A stretch of DNA of 64,000 nt from Chalara sp. BL73 (Eukaryota > Ascomycota > Leotiomycetes > Helotiales), in NCBI GenBank assembly GCA_918026815.1, contig CAKJVC010000208.1, positions 186,001 through 250,000 of the forward strand, given 5' to 3'. The notes beneath the pieces are model-generated. The model was given only the letters and a program-made list of their open reading frames with translations. It made no database searches and was not told where the DNA came from. Below are positions 1-12,300 of this stretch, in pieces; the stretch's first letter is position 1; each line of letters starts with the position of its first letter. The translations under genes were made by a program, and so were the position numbers.

Positions 1-14
1 CTTATTGTCTGACG

Positions 15-2213
15 TCAGTTACATACCCCATTAGTACATGGGACTTGAGGAACATAAGTACCAGTTCTTTTTGGGAAGTCTCCCAATGGATCAACTTGCT
101 TCTGAATTGGCTTCAATATAGCATAGGAATTTCCACCATAAGTCTGATACGGTCTTTGGTCAAAATTAGCATCACTGGAATACAACGGGTTGTATTTTGC
201 GTATTCAAGGTCACCGGAAGTGTATCTACTATTGACTACTCCAGGTTAAGTTCGTTTCGTGCATGCCTCGATATCATTTGTAAGTTTCAAAAGTGTGGCA
301 TAGGCAATTGGGTCGCCTGCTTTAGTGAGCCGTGATACCTCCACGTCGAACCAAACTCGATCTCTATCACTTGGTCTGAGATTGAGCGCATCTCCGCCTG
401 CATTTACTGAGGCTTAGGCGGTGAGGCTTGCATAGGCTGACTATATGTTAGCGTTGCATCAGAACTCAGAGAACCTGATTATTAAGAGACGAGGTAGCAT
501 AGATTCTTGCACACAAAACTCTTCAAGAACTGACATCCGCCGAATGTAGAAAGATGGTGATTGACCACACATCTGGAAGGCAATCGTGAATATGAACCAA
601 GGCAGTAAGGTATTGAATGTTGTGATAGTATGCACCCAATTTGTGTCAATTGCATTGTACAGATCGGTTCCATTTGTTCCAGGAAGGTTGGGTATCGTGA
701 CAGTCTACACTTTTAGACGGGTCTAGTATCACCAAGTATCGTGCAACATACCCAGAACTTGTATCGTACGTTATCAACATTGATTTAGTTGTTGGAGAGA
801 AGCCGAAGGCTTGATCAGCAGAGCTCCGTATATTGAAGGATACATACTTACGAAATATGCATGGCGTCGGACCTTGACCTGATCCGTCAAGGGAGAAATG
901 GCGTTGAACTTATCGAAAACACCATCCGGTGGTGTATTTCCATTGTAGAAGAGGAATACTGTCCAAACCTGGATAATACTCTCAACAGCAAGTTGTCCCG
1001 TAACCAGATATTCTCGTCAGTGTATATTACGAGGAATGAAGTGCCAACGGTGAGAACCACTTGGTCCAAATACTCGAATGGAAATGGAATCTGATGTGGT
1101 ACAGGGGAACCGGCGGACTTGGTTAGTTCATTCTACCTACCTATAACGGCAGCCTTCAGATCAATATTATTCTCGATGAAATGCTAGCTCTGATAAGCGC
1201 AGAGCCTTGTAATGCATCATACGTTCGAATGCCTCACCAGATCTACCTTGGTAAACAAAATTCTAGAGCATGTTAGAAGATATTAATCTTGCCATTCCTA
1301 TAGGGAACGCTCTAGGTGTGAACCGAGCGACAATACCTGGTCGAGGTTAGTGTAGCAAAGCGTGTCGCGATCTTGTAGTAGAGTACCAAACTGATTTCCT
1401 CCACCTTTGGGAGCCCAGAAGATATTTATGTTGGTAGTACTGTTGGCATTGACAACGGTCCCATTTGCGAGCACAGCTTCAAAATCCAGAATGTGGACGC
1501 ATGCAAGTCCATACTCAGCACTTAAGAAGCTTAGGCCGCCGCCGAGAAGCAGGCCACCTAGGCCAACGTCGCCTATCGCATGTGAGAATTGTATACACCC
1601 AACGACCGTAGCACACGCTCTTACCTGTACGCCCACCTACAACACCCTGTAGACTGAATGTTAGTATAATAGGCGCGACTGCTATAGATAAAGTGTGAAG
1701 CATGAGGTCAATGCTATGGAAGGGTAGGAAGAAAATTCACTTACTAGGTTGTATGGATCAAGAGCAGTCATGACCTCACCCAACTTCCCAGAACTGCTGA
1801 CTTCTGGTTATAGATACAGTTGCGGAAGCCAGCTTGCTGAATGATATCCAAACACCCCATTGCGAACCAGAGAACCCTACATTAGTGGTATGTTCTCCAC
1901 TTTTAACAGCAAAGGGCACATTGCGGTATTTGAGAAGAGCCTTGAAAATGAAAGAGACATCGCCCGCGTTTTCCGGAAAAACAGCGCAGGGAGGTGTAAA
2001 ATCAGCGTTGGCGGCAGACCAATAATGATTTTTTGCTTCAAGATAATCTAGGCTGGTCAAAGCTGCCGGCCATATTTGCGTCTCCGCTGAGCCTTGAGAA
2101 ATCTCTGTACATGCTGCAGTAGCATTAGGGGAATGGTGTGTTGACTGAGAATGGACAGTTTCAAAGGAAATAAAGGGACCAAGAGCAAATAACCCAGCCT
2201 TCCAAACGTACAT
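15..2213 (-). pseudogene. Broken FAD-linked oxidoreductase (FAD_binding_4/BBE type)
   Basis: Pieces of a secreted flavin oxidoreductase of the berberine-bridge/6-hydroxynicotine-oxidase-like family appear in order on the minus strand. They are a hydrophobic N-terminus from ATG 2213, the AVKSGEHTTNVGF block near 1880, the LLLGGGLSFLSAEYGL block near 1550, GGGNQFG near 1395, and C-terminal blocks with NPLYSSDANFD and DPLGDFPKRTG ending at a TGA at 15-17. Several introns keep good signals, for example 1386-1337, which restores QFG-IVARF. Two lesions are visible. The frame shifts near 1795 and about eight codons that normally carry a VGPG-type FAD-contact segment are absent. A TAA at 246-248 also interrupts the C-terminal domain in frame. 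The middle (480-1300) was only partly followed. I infer a fairly young pseudogene; a sequencing error could explain one lesion but hardly both. Confidence 0.72.
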
Positions 2214-2893
2214 GTTGAAGACAGCGCAGAAATGACATTCAAAGATAACAAAATGGCATAGGAAATAGATCTAAATCATCATTTCCTTTCTGGTTGAAGT
2301 CGGCTTACTTATATATACCAGAAAAAAGCAGTGCTCTTGCAACTATCCAAGCCCTCGCCCGCCGAAGACCAAGACTTCACTCGTAAATACCTCATGCGCA
2401 TATATGCAGCATGCATCCTGCCGGAGCGTCCATCATTTAAAAGCCTTCTTGACTGGGTGGAACAATAATGCTATTGAAGAATGAGAAGATATCTCCAAAT
2501 TGGAACTCGGAAAGTATGGTCTTTAAGCTATGAAAGCCACTTGACGTAGTGATATGTATGATGTGGATCTCAATGCTATATGATGAGCAATATTTCAAAC
2601 CAGATCATTAGTCCTTCCAGACGCTAGCAGGGCATTTGAACTTACAATATTGAAAGTCTGGCGCGGCTAAAGCTCAGAACAGCCAGTTTGCGGTGCAGAA
2701 GGTATATCTTGGTCCAGGATTTGTATTAATTGGCACAGATTGTACCACCTTGCGTGCGATCATAGTTCAAAAATCTAAATGTAACCTGCTCTACTGATAT
2801 GCATAATACAAATAGGAACGGCAAAATTGACGAAGGAAACGTTGACATTTTCAGCTCAAGAAAGTTCTATGCACGTGACGATGATGATGGTGG
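2214..2893. other. Intergenic, nothing recognised
   Basis: AT-leaning sequence between the oxidoreductase relic and the transposon. No open frame with family resemblance, no tRNA and no repeat was seen on either strand. Confidence 0.6.
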
Positions 2894-2902
2894 GATGGCA
2901 TG

Positions 2903-3537
2903 GGGTACCAATACGTCGACGCCATGGCGTCGATTTAGAGCTGACTAAGCAGTACCGCATTGGGCAACCAGCCTGTAACTATAGGGCAACCAGCCTGTAA
3001 CTATAGGGCGATCAGCCTGTAAACACAAAACAACCAGCTTGCATATACAAAACAACCAGCCTGTAAAGCACAACGCGACCAGCCTGTAAAAACGCGATTA
3101 CAAACTTGTGGTATTAAAGTTATTATTACTATTACTATTACTACTATTACTACTATTACTTTGTACAATAACTTGCGAAAAAAAGTGTTTTGTAAACGCG
3201 ACTGTAGCGATCAACTTTCGGCCAAATACTTCGCAACATCAGTTACAAACTTATAAAGAAAACTATAATTTGTAAACAACTTGTAAATTTTTATTATAGC
3301 TATTAAAGTAAATAAAGCATATTAAATAGTTCAACATCGAAAAAAATTAAAATTTCAAAGCTATAAATAACATTATACACAAACAGAATTATTTCAAGTT
3401 AGTAGTCGCGTTGCGCTTTACAGGCTGGTAGCCCTGTATTTACAGGCTGGTTGCCCTATAGTTACAGGCTGGTTGCCCAATGCGGCACTGCTTAGTCAGC
3501 TCTAAATCGACGCCATGGCGTCGACGTATTGGTACCC
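2903..3537. mobile_element. Non-autonomous MULE-like MITE with 9-bp TSD
   Basis: A 635-bp element bounded by long terminal inverted repeats. Positions 2903-3000 and 3440-3537 are inverse copies with one mismatch over 98 bp (A at left, G at right, in GTRCCGC), and similarity continues weakly inward. Both outer ends read GGGTACC. The element is flanked by a perfect 9-bp direct repeat, GATGGCATG, at 2894-2902 and 3538-3546. Long TIRs with a 9-bp target duplication are the hallmark of Mutator-like elements. The inside is AT-rich with a TTACTATTACTA microsatellite (about 3117-3162) and no coding frame, so it must be mobilised in trans. Each arm holds the 16-bp palindrome CGACGCCATGGCGTCG. It lies about 104 bp before the ASK1 start codon, so it may affect that promoter. 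Confidence 0.85.
2964..3092 (+). repeat. Subterminal CCAGCCTGTAA motif array of the MITE
   Basis: Six spaced, slightly diverged copies of an ACCAGCCTGTAA-like motif run from the inner half of the left arm into the element. Three further copies lie in inverse orientation near 3420-3474. Period is roughly 20-23 bp. Subterminal repeats of this kind often bind transposase; that role is inferred, not shown. Confidence 0.7.
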
Positions 3538-3649
3538 GATGGCATGGCATTTGCATATCTTGGCGCTCGCGTCGCGTCCACCAAGTTCCATTTGGGCAAA
3601 TGGGGCATGGAAATCAACATCTAGGTTGAATACTTTTAAACTAGTTGCC

Positions 3650-5005
3650 ATGTCTCGTACAACTGTGCCCCCGCGGCCTCTGTCTCTCACCGAAGAGCTT
3701 GAGAAACTCGAGCAGTCAATCACTTTGACCCTTCAAGGTACTCCCATACATTTAACGTCCTTCAAACTATTGATCCAATTCTAACCAGAGTCCCAGAAAT
3801 CGACCATAATTTCAGTCGCGCACATCGTATTGTGACTTCTAGTATATTACCTATCGTTGAGAAATATGCAGAACATTCCAATACTGTATGGGAAGGCTCA
3901 AAGGTTCGTCATGCAATACAGAAGGACAACAGATCAGTGTGCTAATGGCGGGGTCAAGTTCTGGAAACAGTTTTTTGAAGCCAGCGCCAATGTGTCTCTG
4001 TCCGGAGTAGAAGAGCGAGACGAGGAAGATGAGGAGGTTTCATACGAGCAATCGCATGAGCAAGCTAGCACATATGCATCATCACATCGTGGAGATGAGA
4101 CACTTCAAACGGAAGAAGGAGAGCATGAATATGGCCAGGAACAAGATTCTCTATTAGACGATGCCGATATCAGTGGCAGCACTCCTCGAGCTCCGCGCCC
4201 AGAGAGTACCATAGGCAAGGACAGATTTGCTGATTATGGCTCTCCGTACGAGGCTTTGAAGCGAGAGATGAAAGAAGGATCCTTATCTGAGAATGAGGAT
4301 ACACAATTGCTGCCTTCCACACCGGGCACGAAATCTAGAATTCCAGATATGTCGATGAATCCGGAATCATCACCCTTCGATCCAACCAGCTATCTACAAG
4401 CCACCAAGAAAAAGCCTGGCGAGGATCCTCTCTTGCACAGAGTGCTAGACAAGAACTACCGGATCCAAGCCACACCTCACAAGACGGTGTCCAAGGAGAA
4501 GACCCCAGCAAATAAGCCTTCATGGCGAGACACTACATCGCCAATGTCGTCTCCTCCAGTTACTGCTCCACAATTGAACGCGAACATCTTCAGTTCCCCC
4601 ATCAGAAGACCATATACTCAGCCTGTGCCAAGAACGCCTGGGGTAAGTGTCAACCCAACGCCTGCCAAGAAAAAGGAAGACTTTCCGAAACCTCCTAAGA
4701 ACGATGAAATCAGCTGGGAGAGTGATAGCGATGAAGATGCCGAGGGGGTGTATCGTGAACTGGGCATGAGTATGTTTTCCACAGAACTTCGTGGAAGGCG
4801 ACTAACATTATGTAACCCAGGCCCTCCAAAGACTATCCAATTCAACTTACCTCAATCTCGTTTATTGCAGACACCAGCACGAGAGGCCAGCAAGAGAATC
4901 GTTGAGGACCTACTGAACACAGCAGGAGTAAATTTCGATGAATCGGACGAACTTGACAGCCCCAGCGTGGTGGTAAGGAAGGATGAATTAGATGACAGCT
5001 TCTAA
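3650..5005 (+). CDS. ASK1: DASH complex subunit Ask1
   Basis: Ask1 is a subunit of the DASH/Dam1 ring that couples kinetochores to spindle microtubules. Exons 3650-3737, 3797-3903 and 3959-5005 give 413 residues. The conserved Ask1 domain is at the N-terminus (about residues 1-80): RPLSLTEELEKLEQSITLTL, then EIDHNFSRAHRIV, then FWKQFFEASANVSLSG. Both introns are short (59 and 55 nt) and needed to join these blocks; the second uses a GTTCGT donor. The rest is low-complexity, acidic and rich in Ser/Thr-Pro sites, as in other fungal Ask1 proteins, which are Cdk1 targets. ATG 3650 starts the conserved MSR..PPRPLSLTEE segment. The MITE ends about 110 bp upstream. I am confident of the family. Confidence 0.92.
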
Positions 5006-5145
5006 TACCTCTATTATTGTATATACCAAATCCAAGGAAACCGTTGCCTAATCATACTTCCTACACCATCCCAAACTGTATCTTTGTAGCAATCTGCTCA
5101 TAGGTATATCTCAAACGCCAAACTCCAAACTCCAATATCGCCAAA

Positions 5146-5487
5146 TCATCGTATCAACCCTCGGTAATATCTGACTACCTCATTGTAGCCCAGATCATAT
5201 ACGCCTCCGCGGTCCTTGCCCTCGCTACACCAAACCATCAGCCTTCCGTTTCATCAATCAAATACGAATTCCCTAAGAACCCTCTTCTTCTCCTCGGGAT
5301 TTGGGGCGGACGTACCCGACTTATCCTCGCCATTGGCCTTGTCTGCTAAGCTCATCTTCTTCTCTCCGGATGGTGACGACTTGTTTTTGCTCTTCAATAA
5401 CGAGATTGTTGACGAGATTGTGTTGGTACTAGCTATAGATGCTGCGTCGCTATCCTTATGCGACTTAGTTGTATATTTCGGTGACAT
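5146..5487 (-). CDS. Small conserved-looking protein, two exons
   Basis: No family recognised. Reading from ATG 5487 in a good context (CAACATGTC) gives a Ser/Lys-rich segment ending KKRVLREF. The open frame stops soon after. A candidate 45-nt intron (5265-5221, donor GTATTT, acceptor GCGAG) joins it to a tail whose composition looks clearly coding, containing GGVYDLGYNEVV, with stop at 5146-5148. The sum is 98 residues (exons 5487-5266 and 5220-5146). The acceptor is weak, so the junction is uncertain; without splicing the product is 77 residues. It converges on ASK1, 140 bp away. Likely a small basic cytosolic or nuclear protein; function unknown. Confidence 0.5.
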
Positions 5488-7581
5488 GTTGGGCGTCAGT
5501 TTCTGTGTGATGACTTGGAAATGTTAGACTTCCTCTTGTTGATCTGGATATATTAGCAAGAAAGTACCTACACGAACGAGGAAGTAGAATGGTTATTGGT
5601 GTGTAAAGAGTAGATAGAGCTACTGATATGAGGTATTGTATGGAAAGTCTGAGGACTTGTGATTGCTACGTTATACAATTGCTTGTTGATATAGAACCCA
5701 AAATTGGGAGAAACAAGCCTCATATATATACTTCTAATCGAGCTCAAAATGACAACATGGCTCTCTTACAAGCCTTGAAAAAGAGTCATCCGTCCATTTC
5801 ATTTCTCTGTTGGTACTCGGCCCCTAGCTTGCATTTCCCGCAGGACACCGTCGCGGCAGCCTTACCCCGTCACCCATAACTGACCTTTGCCAGCCAAGCC
5901 CCTCATCCTCACACCATAGCCCCTATTCATTTCTGTTTGTGATTGGACAATGCCTACGAAGCGAGAGCCGTAGCTCAACTCCGGGAACCATAGCGCTTTG
6001 GGGCTCAGGTAAGCACCCGACTAGACTGGTGGGATGGGTGACTCAGGCTGCCGCTGTCCAAGTTTTGCTAGCCCTGCATTTGAAGCAATACTTTTATTTA
6101 CTACCGCAATAGATTGGTGTTGCTTGAGGTGGGTGTCGGCGTAAACTCAAGAGCTTTAGGAGCGGTATGAATCATGTGGCTGAGTTCTTTCATGTCGTGT
6201 GCCAAGTAATCTTAACTGAAATGTGAGAGCCCGTAGGTTTACGACGGGGTCTCGAGTAAGCCGTATTAAATGCCTTGCAAACTCAATTAACCCTCAACCT
6301 AAGAAACACAGCCATCACGATTTGCCTGCGAGTGTATATGTGCTTGTAAAAGTGTTCCGCTAGGCTATTTGTCTTGACGAACGTTGAACCTGAATGAATA
6401 AGAAAGCTTAGCCCACATGTTACGGCAAGCTCCACCTATTCCATTCCTGGACCAGCGTGCTGGGACGACGTGGCTCTCAGAACCCAAATATTGAACGCCG
6501 TGAGAACATTAGTAATCCAATTATCGTCTGAGACGACAGTATTATTGCGTATGTTATATCCATCAAGGTGTGTTACGCCTGGCTAAAAGACGTCGTTGCC
6601 TTGCCCCGGAGTTCTTCAATCTGCAAAGTCGAACTCCGTGTCCAAAGCCGTCAAAATCATGCGGTTTCGGCTTGGTCATCCCCCAACTCGGGACGGGAGG
6701 AGATCAATGGGCTGTCAGAATTTATGACGCCTACGTAGGCTTCCGTTTTCTATTAACTACATAAATCCTTACACCGCTTATAAGTTCTTGTAAAATCGCA
6801 GTCGCTGCTATTTCAAAGCACGATTATATTTTCAGCTAGTTAGATTTTGATTTTTTTTTGTTTTTGTTTTTTATAGGATGTTGCTCTGTGGTTTAAGTAA
6901 GTTGCAATATATCTTGTAAAAAAAACTTGAATTGTTACTAAATTGAAACAGAAATAATATCAATAACAAGCCTATCCTGTAATTTCATTTTTAAGCCTTT
7001 TCTATTAATGGCCGTGGCGTTATAATATCTTAAAAGTCATTGACTTCAATGGGGGTTTGCTGACTAAATGAAACTCGCCATACATTCTGATACCCACTGT
7101 TGGGACATGGAGGTTGGTAAGTAAGCTTGCCTAGACCGGCCTTCGTACGAGTAGAAACGGTGTTTCTTTCCTGCGTCTTATTCTGATACTAAATCACTGC
7201 TCCGTGCGGCGCGGTAAGAGACAAGTCCCCGCAGAACCGAACATTCACAATCATAAGCTCCTTCGTCCGCTCAAATATATTAGTCATAGAAGAAAAACCA
7301 CATTCGAGATATGTCAGCAAAAATGGTTGGTTATTTATGTTTCATTTTGACATTGTAAGGGCGTCGGGACCCTTTTTATTAATTAATTAAGATTGTCTAT
7401 AGACATATCCTTAAGTTTGACTTCATGATACGTAGATCTTCCGGACGCCAAAAGATCCCCCTATCGCATGCAAATGCTTCAGACGCGCCGTCTACGAATC
7501 GAAGATAAATCGCTTCTAGGTACAACTATTCCTCGGCCATCGTTGTTTTCTGATTTTCGACACTTCTAAGAGTGTCATTAC
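5488..7581. other. Gene-poor intergenic region
   Basis: Two kilobases without a supportable protein gene. It holds the 5S-like relic below and AT-rich stretches with T-runs near 6850. Short open frames here have no family features. Confidence 0.55.
5951..6066 (+). rRNA. Possible degenerate 5S rRNA relic
   Basis: About 115 nt resembling a decayed 5S gene. The stretch TAAGCACCCGACTAG followed by TGGTGGGATGGGTGAC matches the box A to box C layout of 5S internal promoters. The span is about the right length and is followed by a T-run (AAGTTTTGC). The 5' and 3' ends do not pair into helix I and the 5' half is poorly matched, so this is not a working gene. Dispersed 5S copies and pseudo-5S genes are common in Pezizomycotina. 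Confidence 0.3.
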
Positions 7582-9336
7582 TTAGTCTCTTTTGCTGAAT
7601 GTCAATGGGCAGTCATCCTAGTTCATATTAGCTTACAGTCAACAAAAATAAGACCATAATGGCTTACCATCGGGAAGATGGTCGCAAAGACCTTGATCTC
7701 TTCGGAACGAGGAGTTGGGTGATGGACCCAGTCGAGATACATCGAGGCCTTTCCAATCATCAATGCCAGGTTACGCTGCGCATAGATTTGACCAAGGCAG
7801 TAGTGAGGGCCGGTTCCAAAAACAAGGAAGTTCTTGGCTCCCTTCTCCTCAGCGTCACCAGAATAGTATCTCTCAGGATCATACTCATCTGGATTGGTAT
7901 AAACCTCTGGATCTCGGAGAGCTGGATATACGGATGGGATGATCATGGCGCCCTTCGGAGCAGTGTAGGTAGGGGTAACAGGAAAGGGCTTTTTCACTAA
8001 GTATGGTACCATGATGACTGGTGGTCTGTATCGCAACAATTCTCGTACAGCGGCCAGAGTATACTTCATCTCGTCCATATCATCCATGGTGACAGGCTTG
8101 TCGCGGTCACCGCCTCGTACGCGCAGGTTTTCCTCCCGGATCCTGTCAAGGACATCTGGACGTTGCGCCATGGTTTGGAAAAGCCAGGTTGCTGCACTGC
8201 TGGTTGCATCTTGCGATGCAAACAAGAAAGTGAAAATGGTTTGGGAGATCTCGTAATCACTGAAATCCCGGAGTAAGGGGGATGGCTTCTCGATTCCTTC
8301 CATTGAAAGCCCCTTTTCAAGACGCTCGCGGTATCTTTGAGATTCAACCTGTGACTTGACCCATCCATCCATGATACACGTTACTTCTCCTCCAGCTTGC
8401 ATTCGAACCTTGCTTTTGGCAGCGCATTTTGCGAATTCCACCAAAACCATATCGGCAGCCTTCTTGCCATAGTAGGTCTTCGTAAATGGAATGATGACTG
8501 GGAAGTTGACAAGCTCAAGTGCAGCGGTGATCAGATAGTAGTCATCCGCAATCTTCTTGATAGCCTCATCTGAAATATAGTGACCTACAAAGGTTCGGCA
8601 GGAAACGGCACACATAAGCTCTCGAAACTCTGCCATAAATGGGACAGGCTTTCCACCAGCGGCCTCAGTGACACTGAGGAACTTGTTGAGATAAACGTTG
8701 TACACCTCGTCTTGTCCTGGTAGGTAGCTGTCAAGGGCTTGTCGAGTAAATAAACCATTCAGACCTTTGCGGAAGTCGACATGTGCTTTACCGTCGAGGA
8801 ATACCCAATTGTCAGCTCCAAGAAGCTTGTGCGCGACATCCACAACACAAGGCTTGACGAAACCAGGAGAATTGAAGATCTTCCGGGACATATCACGAGT
8901 GGATGCGATGACAACGAATCTACATAGAATTAGCATGCGAAACCTTCTCCTTATGGGTATAACGTACTTATGGAAAACAGAAACGCAGCTAAGCTCGCCG
9001 CTGTCCCACTTCCCCTTGTATTCATGCCATTTTGGGTTTACGGATTGCAGGAAAGGGCCCATAAAAGGAGCTTTCCACGATGGACCAACGATTGAACCTT
9101 TCTGCCAGATATAGCTGACTATGATACTTGGTAAGTGTTGTTCAAATACTCCAGAAAGTATACATACACTGATCGTACGCCACCGCAATTAACAAAAGTG
9201 TGACCACAACTTGCCATGCGCTCAAATTGCTGATTTTTTGCAAGACATTATTCACTTGAGAATTCCCCACGAGGTGCGCGAACTTGGCATCGGCCAGGGG
9301 AGATGCGAAGCTCAGGTTCTGTGCCGTTGCCGCCAT
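7582..9336 (-). CDS. ERG5: Sterol C-22 desaturase, cytochrome P450 CYP61A
   Basis: Erg5 introduces the C22 double bond late in ergosterol synthesis and sits on the ER membrane. Exons 9336-9168, 9118-8968, 8919-7668 and 7617-7582 give 535 residues, the usual CYP61 length. An N-terminal membrane anchor (about residues 42-55) is followed by KGSIVGPSWKAPFMGPFLQS and ELSCVSVFHKFVVIAS, both typical of CYP61. Further on are the I-helix region FASQDATSSAATW, the ExxR helix RELLRYRPP, and the heme loop FGTGPHYCLG at about 474-483 with ligand Cys481. The last 36-nt exon, ending DDCPLTFSKRD, replaces an implausible read-through tail and restores the expected C-terminus. Introns are 48 to 50 nt. ERG24 of the same pathway lies 45 kb away. 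Confidence 0.95.
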
Positions 9337-12300
9337 ATCGAATCGAATCGTCAGCCCGTTTATGGGCTGAGAAACCCCAATTGGTCGGTACGTAAAGATG
9401 GGTGCGATCGTATGCTACAACCACGCAGTTTCTAGCAATTACCACGCGCGAGAAGATAGGCTGGTCAACGTCTCTGTAGACCGACTCAATGCAGAGCGAG
9501 TGACTGTTGAGAAGGGGAAGGAAGAAAAGAAATGTTCACAGGTATCGGGATGAGGAAATTGAATGTATCTTCGCGCTAAGAGACCCCTGGTCAAATTGGC
9601 TAATTTTAATCTTGGCACCTGTATACACAGCCGATTGGATCATTTTCAGCCATTCAACCATTATACGCAGGTATGCACCACAATTGACGACTCCGTTTAC
9701 AGTACAATGTATAAAAAGATACAATATACGCCGAAAAGTTCCTCCTGTTGACAGGTTCAAATCAATGCCACTCTTCCCAAGCACTCACCTTCGGATCTTA
9801 TGCCTGTGCAACATCCTCTCTCGCGACACCGGTTTTCATTTTGGATTCGAGTGCTGGGCAGGAATTTCTGAGCTGCATCACAAATTGCAATCATCCTGTT
9901 CGATCAGATGGGGGTTTCTAAGCAATAGAATACAACCCTGCCTATTTCCTTCTCAGGGATCATTTTTCGAACGTCCACAAATCACGGATCGTTCCAGATA
10001 AGAAGTCAGGTGAATTTCAGGGGTAATCACCAATGGCAAAAACAGCGGGGTAGACTTGGCACGGGCAAGGCCTGCGTATTCGTATCAGCAATCTCATGGT
10101 TACACAGAGGCAAGATGATACAAATATAACCAAGTCTTTTCCCCCAATCTGAGCATTTTACAATAGGTCGTCATGTTATTAGTTTTCCATGTGCATTCTC
10201 GCCCTTTTTCCATTATAAACTTATACCTATCCTTTGTTCCGAACACAGAGCATTTCAATGCTCAAATCTATTAACTATTGGAGTTTTGTAATGGAATATG
10301 CTGTTGTATCCGTACGGCCACTTGCTCATCCTTGATGTCTAATAAGCATTCAAATTAGATATTTGTTTGCGTTCCGAGCTTGTGGAAGCTCTCCAACTGC
10401 GCTTTAGGGTCCATGCCATATGTCACAAATTTTGATCCATGAATGCCAACGACTTCCTGCCTTTTTCTTTTTATGATGAGGTATATTTGCAGAAGCTCAT
10501 AAGCGTTGTGTAGGGTCGTGCATCGATCTGAGGGTTTGATGCAGTTTGTATACAGGTCAGGATGCTCAACCATGCTAGCTTATCTTCCACAACCAAACAT
10601 GAAATCCTTTCATCTTGATCAGCATCCTAGGATATGAGCACTGAATATCTACGTGACAGATATATCTTAGACTACATTTACCTGATGGTTTTATTTGCTG
10701 TCTCTATTCATGGATCCTTCTTTGAGCTATCAGTATATCATATACCTTCACACATGAGACTATTGGTATAATCTGTATGTCCCATGGGATCTGCTATCAT
10801 AAGACCATGGAGATTCGTTACATTTATATGGAATACAACCATTTGGAGGATTAAAACAAAACCTTCAGCCTCTGTCACATCTTTAAATGCGATGTTCAAA
10901 CGCTAAAGTACTTTATCTACTTTGTGATTAAGTTTGATATTATGCTCCAAATTTAGTTGTTGTCAATGCTATATAGAATTCAAAACGCATGATCATAGAT
11001 ATTCAGCTACAACGCATCTCGCAACTCCACGGAAGAACCACGCGGGTACTCTCAATTTTCAAAATAACCCCTCAGCCTCGTTTTTCACATGTACCAAAGC
11101 ATAAAAGTAAAACTCACCCTTCCTAAGGGTACAAAGAATTTCACTGGCTATTATATCTTCCTTTTTTTGGGTTTGGCTATACAAGTATTTCTTAAAACCA
11201 AGAAGACAAGTTTCAATATCTGAAAATTCCCTTCACTTAGGTTTATTGACTCCGTGCTTGCGCGCTCCAGAAGTTCGCGCATAGCTAAAGCACATGAGAT
11301 CGAAAAAGTTGGTTTTCTCCTCAAAATTTATAAATGAGAGTGCTAAATAAGCAACGTTATGACCCCAAGCAAGTTACAAGCAGTCAATCGCATTGTCCAC
11401 TAGGTAGAAACGCTAGCAATTCTGTTTAGAGTACCTATTTTAAAAACCCTTAAGTTACGCATTGTGTTGTAATAAAGGTGTGCAACGTCTCGGCGTAGCG
11501 ATTTCTTTACTCAAGAATTGCGGAGTGTATTGCCAGCGAAACTATGGACCGTATTTATAATGTTTATCCCTGCTGTCGTTTCTGCTTTCACTATGGCTAA
11601 CATACTAAGTTGCCTTGAAATGCAAATTACAGTTTATTTTTCGTAAATCCACCTTGCTTGAAGCAGCTGAACTCCGAAAGTTGTAGATCAAAACAGGATA
11701 AAATCTTAAATAGCGTGAAGGATTGGCAAATTTTGTGACTTGTACAACAGCTACTATATTTTTATTCAAAGACTACTTTCACTCTTATGCAGCTAAGACC
11801 AGCAAGTAGACCCCTGTGCTCTTTTCAGAACATAACTCAAAATTCTATACACTGCCGAATCACATGTTCAGACTTAGTAGTTACTGCCACTGTCGCTCTC
11901 AATTTCGCTGTTGTCAGAAAAAATAGAAGTACATATGGCACAATTTGAGATACTATAGAACGTCTGCGAGGATGAAATTTCTCAGAAAATGTGTGAGAAT
12001 TGATATCCAGGGAAAAAATTAAATCATAGAAACAAAATAAGAAATCGGTGAAATATCCTTGAAGCCTTTCTCGATATGAGGTGTGACTCTTGAAGAGGAA
12101 GATCAAGCTTTGAAAAGGGTTGGTGTTCTATAGCTTTTATTTCGTGATAACATGTGTTGTAAACACTAAATCGGTGGCAAAGCAAAAACAAAGAAAAGTC
12201 ACCTATATACACCATATCTTGGAAATAGTGGTTCTATAATATTGCTTCCTAGATCTTACAAGAATGACTGACGGACGAATTGGTAAGGCCACAGATTTGC

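Noticed and set aside
9507..10001. 164-codon plus-strand open frame
   Set aside because: No recognisable domain, mixed composition, no splice-linked neighbours, and it lies in the ERG5 upstream region.
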